From a virus, in the IMG/VR virus record IMGVR_UViG_3300017963_000577, positions 1 through 31,908 of that record: a stretch of DNA of 31,908 nt; one strand, 5' to 3'. Shown piece after piece: positions 11,257-17,130 of the stretch (position 1 is the stretch's first letter; each line of letters starts with the position of its first letter). The translations under genes and the position numbers were made by a program. Under the pieces are notes generated by a model that made no database searches, was not told where the DNA came from, and saw nothing but the letters and a program-made list of their open reading frames with translations.

Positions 11257-11285
11257 GTAACGCTAATCATAATGATTCGCATTAC
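11257..11285. promoter_or_regulatory. Fur-box-like palindrome F (weakest match)
   Basis: A 14-1-14 imperfect palindrome with two mismatched pairs. The core 11267-11281 is TCATAATGATTCGCA. It shares AATGATTCGCATT with boxes A and C and occupies the equivalent intergenic place, past a stop codon and next to an outward promoter. Confidence 0.45.
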
Positions 11286-11336
11286 GCCGCTACGGCGCCG
11301 CTAGGCAGCAGGTTCCTACCCTGCGCCTGGCTATGG

Positions 11337-11402
11337 TTAATCGGTTTCCGTTGACCAGCCCGACATGGCCAGCAATGCAATCAACAAAATGAATTCGAAC
11401 AT
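11337..11402 (-). CDS. 21-residue membrane peptide
   Basis: Reads MFEFILLIALLAMSGWSTET plus a final Asp; a single hydrophobic helix. Its ATG overlaps the stop of the upstream gene (TGATG), typical coupling. Small but positioned like a gene. Confidence 0.5.
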   Translation of the reverse strand: MFEFILLIALLAMSGWSTETD

Positions 11403-11560
11403 CACGCCCTCCACCAATCTTTCCTGCCTTCTTTCTTCGCACGTTCCTGCCTGATCTTACGGGCAGCAGCTTGCGTTTTGGCATGCGCTTCCATCAGGGG
11501 AGCTTCTTTGTTAGCCACGCCCATCTGATAGTTTGCCCAGTATTCGCTTCTGCTAGTCAT
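11402..11560 (-). CDS. small basic helical protein (52 aa)
   Basis: Reads MTSRSEYWANYQMGVANKEA followed by AARKIRQERAKKEGRKDWW, a long basic helix. GGGAGAAG precedes the ATG. It has a promoter with palindromic spacer and overlaps the 21-residue peptide downstream. Possibly nucleic-acid binding (inference). Confidence 0.65.
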   Translation of the reverse strand: MTSRSEYWANYQMGVANKEAPLMEAHAKTQAAARKIRQERAKKEGRKDWWRA

Positions 11561-11587
11561 GCTTGCTTCTCCCTTGTCTATGGTTTA

Positions 11588-11616
11588 AGTATAGGGGCAT
11601 CCCTGCCCCTTGTCAA
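11588..11616 (-). promoter_or_regulatory. promoter with inverted repeat in the spacer
   Basis: TTGACA (11616-11611), 17-nt spacer, TATACT (11593-11588), minus strand. AGGGGCA and TGCCCCT (11593-11599, 11604-11610) form a perfect inverted repeat filling the spacer. Confidence 0.75.
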
Positions 11617-11619
11617 GGT

Positions 11620-11961
11620 CTAGTCAGCATCCTGCGAAAGAGCTTCCCGCACCTTCAGCAGTACCGGCTTGGTCGCTTTCTCCAGCGATTCAACCTGCTC
11701 CGCTTCCATGCCCAGCAGGGCAGCAATCTCGCCCACAATGTGAGCCTTGCTTTCGGCTTTCTCGCCTTGCTTGTTGGTGTATTCCTTCTTCTGATACACA
11801 CCCTCACGGCTCAGCTTCTGCCGGACCGAAGCAACGCTTTTGCCGAATTTCGTAGCCATGTTTGCGATCACCTCGGAGCGGGCATCGTAGCCCTCAGCCG
11901 CCTCATAGGCAGCGATGATTTCCTTGGTCATCTCAGGGGTATAGTTCACAGTCTTAGCCAT
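11620..11961 (-). CDS. SANT/HTH-like putative DNA-binding protein, paralog 3 (113 aa)
   Basis: Reads MAKTVNYTPEMTKEIIAAYE, with GKSVASVRQKL at residues 40-50, GVYQKKEY after it, and LEKATKPVLLKVREAL near the end. Closest to paralog 2: same first 11 residues, same ending type and a related leader hairpin. AGGAGAT precedes the ATG. It has its own promoter at 12019-12047 and lies at the right edge of the GC-richer minus-strand block. As with the other copies, DNA binding is inferred from the helix pattern. Confidence 0.8.
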   Translation of the reverse strand: MAKTVNYTPEMTKEIIAAYEAAEGYDARSEVIANMATKFGKSVASVRQKLSREGVYQKKEYTNKQGEKAESKAHIVGEIAALLGMEAEQVESLEKATKPVLLKVREALSQDAD

Positions 11962-11988
11962 ATCCAGATCTCCTTAGATCGGTTGATT

Positions 11989-12009
11989 GGTTCGGGCCTT
12001 TCCCTAACC
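11989..12009 (-). promoter_or_regulatory. leader hairpin of paralog 3
   Basis: GGTTAGGG, loop AAAGG, CCCGAACC on the minus strand (12009-11989), one mismatch in the stem, followed by AACCGAT and the ribosome site. Counterpart of 7964-7984. Confidence 0.55.
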
Positions 12010-12018
12010 TGTGAATAT

Positions 12019-12047
12019 ATTATAGGTCATTCGGTCGAGAGATTCAA
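12019..12047 (-). promoter_or_regulatory. sigma70-like promoter of paralog 3
   Basis: TTGAAT (12047-12042), 17-nt spacer, perfect TATAAT (12024-12019), minus strand. Confidence 0.8.
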
Positions 12048-12061
12048 GTCAAAGTTTTTTA

Positions 12062-12320
12062 TAGCCACATAAGCCAGGCTTATACAAATCCAAAACAAAA
12101 AGAATTTGTAATTAGCCAGGTGGTATGATCTTTGCTTATGCAAGAATCGTGCCAAGCCGGTTGGCACAGCTCTTGCTTAGCAAGAAGCGTGCCAGGGGCG
12201 GTTATCAGACTTTTCTTCCTACGGACTAGCCTGACCCCTCCTCACGTAAACCATCACAAAAAATTTCAATCAATTATGGTGCAATAATAGGGCTGCCATA
12301 CCCAAAACCAAAAAAATCTC
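12062..12320. repeat. intergenic repeats and hairpins upstream of terS
   Basis: No gene in about 300 bp. A direct repeat (12132-12154 and 12173-12194, TTGCTTA(T)GCAAGAA then CGTGCCA) flanks a hairpin GTGCCAA/TTGGCAC (12149-12155 with 12161-12167). Each repeat also has a small internal stem (TTGC/GCAA). A CCAGGTGGTATGAT sequence at 12114-12128 resembles the outward promoter family. This is the junction between the leftward block and the packaging genes, so a cis-acting packaging or replication site is conceivable. Confidence 0.5.
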
Positions 12321-12349
12321 TTGACATTTACAAAAGTTGGTGTTATAAT
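12321..12349 (+). promoter_or_regulatory. strong sigma70-like promoter for terS/terL
   Basis: Perfect TTGACA (12321-12326), 17-nt spacer, perfect TATAAT (12344-12349); GGAGG follows, upstream of the ATG at 12370. It drives the packaging operon. Confidence 0.85.
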
Positions 12350-12369
12350 ATGAGAATGGAGGAATATTT

Positions 12370-12819
12370 ATGACAACTGCACTAACAAACCCCGATGATA
12401 CTTACAAATTAAATCCGGAGGCTCTTGATTTTGTGCAAACCTATTTAAGTTGCCTTAATGTAGATGAAGCAGCGAATACTTTAGGTATTTCCCGCGAAGA
12501 AGCAACTGGATACTTAAATCAGCGCGAAGTAAAGAGATTTATGGATACTATCTTTATGGAACAAGGATATATGAATCGCTTTAAATTAAGCGGAATTCTT
12601 GAAGATGTAATTAATAGTAAACTTGAAGAAGCAGAAGAAACTGGAGTATACTCAGGAAAAGACCTTGTGGATATACTTACTCTTATGCATAAAATTCAAA
12701 TGGACCATGCTAAAATTGCAAAAGAATCAGCTCCGGGAACACAAAATAATGTACAAGTAAACAACTATGGAGAAGGAAACTTAGGTAGTTTAATTGAACA
12801 AATTGTAAAAGGAGGATAA
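12370..12819 (+). CDS. terS: terminase small subunit (149 aa)
   Basis: Recognises the packaging site and loads TerL. An N-terminal helical HTH-like segment (residues about 17-55: ALDFVQTYLSCLNVDEAANT, then LGISREEATGYLNQREVKRF) is followed by a helical oligomerisation part and an Asn-rich tail (NNVQVNNYGEGN). Length and domain order suit the small subunits of T4-like and siphoviral terminases. The assignment also rests on position: first gene after a strong promoter and one gene before terL. GGAGG ribosome site. Confidence 0.85.
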   Translation: MTTALTNPDDTYKLNPEALDFVQTYLSCLNVDEAANTLGISREEATGYLNQREVKRFMDTIFMEQGYMNRFKLSGILEDVINSKLEEAEETGVYSGKDLVDILTLMHKIQMDHAKIAKESAPGTQNNVQVNNYGEGNLGSLIEQIVKGG

Positions 12820-13230
12820 ATGAATCTTTTGGTCACTATTCTATATGGCCAGTTCGAAAAAGGGCGACAAGTCTACAGATTAGAACAAGATGTAGAATTT
12901 TTAGGTTGGGAACATCAAGTAGGAGTCTACAAGGGATTTCCAACAGATTTAGTAAGTTTACCATGGTTGCTGCGATTAGTTGCCTCTCCTACCGGACGCT
13001 GGGCAATTGGAGCAATCTTTCATGATATGTTATATCATACACACTATCTTCCTAGAAAGGAAGCAGATCTACTTTTCTATAAAATTATGAAAGATCATGA
13101 CGTACCTGCGTGGAAAGCAGTACCTGCATACTACTTGGTGCGATGGTTTGGATGGTATAGATATAATCAATATAAAAAAGATATAAATAACTATAGAAGA
13201 TACGGATATGTTGAAAATATCAAGAGATGA
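12820..13230 (+). CDS. DUF1353-family phage protein (136 aa)
   Basis: It carries the signature of the DUF1353 family: GFPTDLVSLP (residues 39-48), GAIFHDMLY (64-72) and RKEADLLF (79-86), then a Trp/Tyr-rich tail (LVRWFGWYRY). The His-Asp pair and acidic residues suggest a possible metal site, but no activity is established for the family, which is common in phage structural and lysis regions. It starts at the nucleotide after the terS stop and overlaps terL by 23 bp, so the three are translated together. Confidence 0.85.
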   Translation: MNLLVTILYGQFEKGRQVYRLEQDVEFLGWEHQVGVYKGFPTDLVSLPWLLRLVASPTGRWAIGAIFHDMLYHTHYLPRKEADLLFYKIMKDHDVPAWKAVPAYYLVRWFGWYRYNQYKKDINNYRRYGYVENIKR

Positions 13231-14515
13231 CGTTCCTGCAGATGAGATTTTAGAATTTCCTGTATCAGAACGTTTTATTAAGCTACCCATAGAAAATTAC
13301 CTTAAGTTACTAAAAGATCCTCAAGGTAATCCTATTGAGGCTATTCCGCCACAAATAGCGCTCATTAATGCAATCAATAATCCTAAGTATAGATTTGTTG
13401 TCGCGGCCCTTAGTCGTCGTACTGGCAAAACTTTTATTTCGAATGTGATTGCGCAACTTGTGGCATTTGTGCCTGGTACTAATATACTTATTATGGCACC
13501 TAATTATAGTCTTAGCACTATTAGTTGGGAATTGCAGCGTCAGCTGCTGAATAAGTTTGAAATTGAGTTAACTCGATCAAATGCTAAAGATAAGATACTA
13601 GAACTAGAAAATGGATCTACTATACGAATGGGCTCTGTGGGACAAGCTGATTCCGTAGTTGGTAGATCATATGACTTAATTCTATTTGACGAAGCTGCCC
13701 TTGACGATAAGGGTAAAGATGCGTTTCAAATTCAGCTACGTCCTACTCTAGACAAACTAAATTCAAAAGCTATCTTTATTAGTACTCCCCGTGGTAAGAA
13801 CTGGTTTTGGGAGTTCTTTATGCGTGGGTGGGGAGAAGATGACGAGTGGGTATCAATTCACTCTGATTGGAAAGAAAATCCTCGTGCTGTAGAAAAAGAT
13901 ATTCAAAAAGCTAAAAACTCTATGAGTTCTGCTGAGTTTAAACAAGAGTATGAAGCTGACTTTGTTGTTCTACAAGGTAAGATCTGGGACTTCAGTAATG
14001 AATGTGTTGTTAAGATAGACCTTGATAGAATAAATAAATGGGATGTAATTGCTGGCATGGATATCGGCTTTAGAGATGCTACTGCTTTTGTTGTAGCTAT
14101 CACCGATGGCGAAAAGTTTTACATAGTTGATGAGTATCAAGCTAGTGGTAAGACTACTGCAGCACATGCTAAGAAAATACAGAAACTAGTGGATAAATGG
14201 GAAATTGATTTTATTTATATTGATTCTGCGGCTCAGCAGACGAAGTTTGACTTCGCTATGAATTTTGACATCTCAACTATTAACGCTAATAAGTCTATAC
14301 TAGATGGAATTGGTTATGTAGCTTCTATTGTTGAACACGATAGACTACTAGTTGATGAATCTTGTAAAGATGTTATTGCTTCTTTAGATAATTATGTGTG
14401 GGATGACCGAGAAGGGCTAATTAAAGAAAAAGCTAAAAATAATGGTTTTCAACACATGGCAGACGCTATACGTTATGCCCTTTATTCTCATGCTTATAAC
14501 ATGGAAACCTTATGA
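13208..14515 (+). CDS. terL: terminase large subunit (435 aa)
   Basis: ATP-driven DNA packaging motor and nuclease. The ATPase domain has a Walker A variant SRRTGKT (residues 69-75), Walker B LILFDEA (157-163) with Glu162, and coupling motif ISTP (191-194). The RNase H-like nuclease domain has acidic residues D285 (AGMDIGFRD), D339 (IYIDSA) and D419 (HMADAIRYAL). Motif order and spacing are those of T4-type large subunits, at a rather short length. It cuts concatemers and translocates DNA through the portal at the procapsid vertex. Overlaps the following gene by 4 bp. Confidence 0.95.
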   Translation: MLKISRDDVPADEILEFPVSERFIKLPIENYLKLLKDPQGNPIEAIPPQIALINAINNPKYRFVVAALSRRTGKTFISNVIAQLVAFVPGTNILIMAPNYSLSTISWELQRQLLNKFEIELTRSNAKDKILELENGSTIRMGSVGQADSVVGRSYDLILFDEAALDDKGKDAFQIQLRPTLDKLNSKAIFISTPRGKNWFWEFFMRGWGEDDEWVSIHSDWKENPRAVEKDIQKAKNSMSSAEFKQEYEADFVVLQGKIWDFSNECVVKIDLDRINKWDVIAGMDIGFRDATAFVVAITDGEKFYIVDEYQASGKTTAAHAKKIQKLVDKWEIDFIYIDSAAQQTKFDFAMNFDISTINANKSILDGIGYVASIVEHDRLLVDESCKDVIASLDNYVWDDREGLIKEKAKNNGFQHMADAIRYALYSHAYNMETL

Positions 14516-14934
14516 CTTTATCCTATTTACGAGCTATCGCAGAGTTTTGTGATAGAAAGTTTGAGTTTGTTCCGGGTATGGAGTCTGATGACCTCCATAT
14601 AAATGATGTAAGAAAAGAGTTAGCACTCAAAGATAGAGTAAGCGGAGGTACAAGTCAATTTTGTTCATTTCTTTTTTGGCAACTTAAAAGAAATGGCTAC
14701 AAACCGGTTATTTGGTTTGTTAATGATTTTAATGAAAAATTTTTTGTAGTACAAGTAAACGATTATTTCGTTTCATATTACGACGGTAAGATATATTTAA
14801 GTGACGAATGTCCCTGGAAACCACTAAAATATACTCTAGACTTAAAAGAGTGGTATAATGCTAGAGGCACTTCTTATAATACTTTTTGTGATTCTGAACT
14901 ACTTGGATGTTATAACTACGCTCCGAGCACTTAA
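14512..14934 (+). CDS. hypothetical protein (140 aa)
   Basis: ATGA overlap with terL. An N-terminal helical part is followed by SGGTSQFCSFLFWQLKRNGY at about residues 44-63, then a beta-rich, aromatic region (FVVQVNDYFVSYYDGKIY). A Cys at a helix start followed by beta strands recalls papain/transglutaminase-type folds, but the His and Asp partners are not convincingly placed. Not recognised. The end of the gene overlaps the next one by 77 bp in another frame. Confidence 0.75.
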   Translation: MTLSYLRAIAEFCDRKFEFVPGMESDDLHINDVRKELALKDRVSGGTSQFCSFLFWQLKRNGYKPVIWFVNDFNEKFFVVQVNDYFVSYYDGKIYLSDECPWKPLKYTLDLKEWYNARGTSYNTFCDSELLGCYNYAPST

Positions 14935-15142
14935 TAGGGACTTAAAAGAGATCAATCCATTAGTATATAAAATATACAGAAAATATGGTAAAAAAGGATT
15001 ATTACTATTTAAAGTTTCATCTGTAACAGGATTCATGTTTACAGTATTTATCTATCCTATTAATATCACAATAATCGTTGTACTTGTATACGCACTTATA
15101 GTTGCAAATAATGTAGGAGCATTATGTCATGCTAGAACTTAA
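14858..15142 (+). CDS. small membrane protein, DUF5658-like (94 aa)
   Basis: An N-terminal membrane helix ends in NYLDVITTLRALNRDLKEIN and then NPL: the D-x-x-TT...E-x-NP pattern of DUF5658-type membrane proteins. Two more hydrophobic helices follow at about 51-66 and 70-86. AAGAG precedes the ATG. It lies largely inside the end of the upstream gene and overlaps the following gene by 14 bp. Function unknown; a lysis-related role is possible from its context of small membrane proteins after terL. Confidence 0.75.
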   Translation: MLEALLIILFVILNYLDVITTLRALNRDLKEINPLVYKIYRKYGKKGLLLFKVSSVTGFMFTVFIYPINITIIVVLVYALIVANNVGALCHART

Positions 15143-15464
15143 AGCTTTACTAGTTCATGTTTTGCCCTATATTCCTTTTTTAAGTGCCGCTGTAATAAAG
15201 TCACCCGAAGGTGTCGGCGGAGTGGGTGTAGTAATTACTAGACTTGTCGAAGCTGGCATTATTGGTGCGATTATTTTATATGCAAACATGCAGGTCTTAG
15301 AGCAAAAGTTTACTGAAGTGAAAAAGGATATAGAGGCTTGCGAAGTCGGTGAAGATAGAATGTCTAAACAACTGGAGGAAAATAGAATCCAGTTACGAAT
15401 ATTAAATCTTAGGATGGAAGATTTATTAAAGGGGCACGAACACAACCCCCACAGCAAAAATTGA
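15129..15464 (+). CDS. membrane-anchored coiled-coil protein, possible holin-like (111 aa)
   Basis: Hydrophobic N-terminal part (LLVHVLPYIPFLSAAVIK), then a membrane helix at about residues 41-57 (EAGIIGAIILYANMQVL), followed by a coiled coil (KFTEVKKDIEACEVGEDRM onward). One or two N-terminal helices with a charged coiled-coil tail is a common layout for holin-like or membrane-tethering phage proteins. TAGGAG precedes the ATG. Last gene before the next promoter. No endolysin is adjacent, so the holin label is tentative. Confidence 0.65.
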   Translation: MLELKALLVHVLPYIPFLSAAVIKSPEGVGGVGVVITRLVEAGIIGAIILYANMQVLEQKFTEVKKDIEACEVGEDRMSKQLEENRIQLRILNLRMEDLLKGHEHNPHSKN

Positions 15465-15473
15465 AAAAAATTG

Positions 15474-15502
15474 TTGACATCTGGGAAAAAGTATGCTACA
15501 AT
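15474..15502 (+). promoter_or_regulatory. sigma70-like promoter of the structural operon
   Basis: TTGACA (15474-15479), 17-nt spacer, TACAAT (15497-15502), 47 nt before the next ATG. It follows an A-rich tract that may also mark the end of the upstream transcript. Confidence 0.8.
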
Positions 15503-15549
15503 TTAGAAAATGAAAATATATTTATAAAAAATTTGGGAGTTAATTTCAT

Positions 15550-15903
15550 ATGGCAGCCGGCAAGTTGGATTTAAAAATAGAAAAGGGAGCTACATTCAAG
15601 CATCGTCTTTATATGAAAGATGCTAGTAAAAATCCCATTGACCTAACTGGATTTACAGCCAGAATGCAGATTCGCTCTTCCGCCTCGGCTAGTTCTATAA
15701 TAGTAGAACTAACAACAGAAAATGGTAGAATTGCTATAACTGCTGGTGCCGGACAAATTGATTTATATATATCCGATGAAGATACTACCGCTATTACACA
15801 TAAAGGTACAGCAGTATACGATTTAGAACTAGAGGACTCCTTGGGTGATGTTACTAAACTTACCCGAGGAGTTGTATCTTTTGAAGAAGAAGTTACATAT
15901 TAA
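15550..15903 (+). CDS. small beta-rich structural protein (117 aa)
   Basis: Reads LDLKIEKGATFKHRLYMKDA, then PIDLTGFTARMQIRS, and ends YDLELEDSLGDVTKLTRGVV. The KGATF, DLTG-x-xARMQIR and YDLEL...G-x-V-TRL-x-x-G-x-V blocks are typical of a widespread small phage structural/baseplate-associated protein with a beta-sandwich fold. First gene after the structural promoter; GGGAG ribosome site. Confidence 0.75.
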   Translation: MAAGKLDLKIEKGATFKHRLYMKDASKNPIDLTGFTARMQIRSSASASSIIVELTTENGRIAITAGAGQIDLYISDEDTTAITHKGTAVYDLELEDSLGDVTKLTRGVVSFEEEVTY

Positions 15904-15915
15904 GGAGACAAATAA

Positions 15916-16377
15916 ATGGCTGTATCAGCGTTCACTTTTACAGATCCTGGCTACCTTGCAACTAGAAAAGGTACAATAGATCTAGAAAACGATGCAATTC
16001 GCGCAGTGTTAGTAGATAACGCACACACACCAAGTGTGGTAAATGACGACATATACTCAGATATTAGCGCAAATGAATGTGCTGATGGTGATTATTCATC
16101 ACAACTTATAACCGGACTTACTTGGTCCGAGGTTTCTAGTAGAAACTTTAAACTTGATCACGCACTAATAAACTTTGGAGATGCTGTTACAATAAGTGCA
16201 AGATATTGTTACTTCGTAAGAGATGCAGACTCTAATGGTACATTAGTAGCTGGTGATCTTATTGTAGGCTACTACGATTTAAATGATGGTGGAAGTGCAA
16301 ACGTATCTTCTACTTCTTCTGACTTTGACGTAGATGCTAATGCTAGTGGATGTTTCACAGAAACACTAACACCATAA
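15916..16377 (+). CDS. putative structural protein (153 aa)
   Basis: Beta-rich and acidic, with few Lys/Arg, opening MAVSAFTFTDPGYLATRKGT and containing ALINFGDAVTISARYCYFVR. This resembles phage virion proteins that coat capsids or fibres. AGGAGAC precedes the ATG, the same ribosome-site context as the next genes. Exact role unknown. Confidence 0.7.
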   Translation: MAVSAFTFTDPGYLATRKGTIDLENDAIRAVLVDNAHTPSVVNDDIYSDISANECADGDYSSQLITGLTWSEVSSRNFKLDHALINFGDAVTISARYCYFVRDADSNGTLVAGDLIVGYYDLNDGGSANVSSTSSDFDVDANASGCFTETLTP

Positions 16378-16392
16378 TTTAGGAGACAATAA

Positions 16393-16695
16393 ATGGCAAC
16401 ATATCAAGAATTAGCAAATATTAGCAACGACGCATCATGGTCTGGACTAGTAGATAAAGTAAAGGTAGCAGTTACAGTCAAGGCAGCTGCTGTTATTGAT
16501 TCCACTACTCCACCAGCTACTTTATTAGACTGGGCGAAGGGAGCTATCATAAGTCCTGGTACTACTGCTCTTACTTTAGTATACTACATAGTAGCTAAAA
16601 ATCAAGCACAGGATATAGCTACTATTCTAGCAGCAGGCGATGCTGCGATTCAAACAAATGTTGACGCTGCAGTAGATGCACTTTACGGGAGTTAA
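16393..16695 (+). CDS. putative structural protein (100 aa)
   Basis: Ala-rich, mostly helical (MATYQELANISNDASWSGLV onward; VKVAVTVKAAAVIDSTTPPA), with a Leu/Tyr stretch near residues 60-70. AGGAGAC ribosome site. The genomic run of similarly spaced genes implies a virion or assembly role. Not recognised. Confidence 0.65.
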   Translation: MATYQELANISNDASWSGLVDKVKVAVTVKAAAVIDSTTPPATLLDWAKGAIISPGTTALTLVYYIVAKNQAQDIATILAAGDAAIQTNVDAAVDALYGS

Positions 16696-16697
16696 TA

Positions 16698-17126
16698 ATG
16701 GCAGGTGAAACAATTAATACAGCTTCTGCATATACACAAATAATTTCGTCAGCAGCTGTAGGTACCGGAGCGTGGAGTGCTGATAGTAGTGCACTTAACT
16801 CTGTACTTACTACAGGTAATGAAAAAGATTATCCTCTGCTAGACTTTCAATTATTAGTTACGTCAGAAACTTTTACCGACGGAGAGACAATAGATCTATA
16901 CCGTATTCCTAGTGATGGAACTAACGAAGCTGTTTCTCCTGATGATTACACAAGTGGGCCTCCTCACTACTTAGGTAGTTTTGTAGTTGAGGCCGCGTCA
17001 GCAGCCCTTTATATTTTAAATGTATCGAATATCCATAATACCGATAAATTTAAAGTACAAAATAATAGTGCCTCATCGGCCACTTTTAGTATGAGAGTGA
17101 GGTCTAGAACAGCAAAAGGTATTTAG
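16698..17126 (+). CDS. putative structural protein (142 aa)
   Basis: Beta-rich, Ser/Thr/Asp-rich (GETINTASAYTQIISSAAVG; FTDGETIDLYRIPSDGTNEA), ending in strands (FSMRVRSR). Typical composition of a small virion surface protein. It is 4 nt upstream of the giant fibre gene, so the two may form part of one assembly. Confidence 0.7.
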   Translation: MAGETINTASAYTQIISSAAVGTGAWSADSSALNSVLTTGNEKDYPLLDFQLLVTSETFTDGETIDLYRIPSDGTNEAVSPDDYTSGPPHYLGSFVVEAASAALYILNVSNIHNTDKFKVQNNSASSATFSMRVRSRTAKGI

Positions 17127-17130
17127 TAAA

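Noticed and set aside
7029-11295. Mini-ORFs starting inside the Fur-like boxes (for example MIMIRIPPPHGARE from box A)
   Set aside because: The ATGs are forced by the palindrome (ATGATAATGATT). No ribosome sites precede them, and lengths and sequences beyond the box are not conserved between copies.
11290-11484. 64-residue minus-strand frame
   Set aside because: Out of frame with the supported 52-aa and 21-aa genes and lacking a ribosome site.
15129-15464. Firm holin assignment
   Set aside because: The membrane helix and coiled coil are suggestive, but no endolysin or spanin gene is visible in the window.
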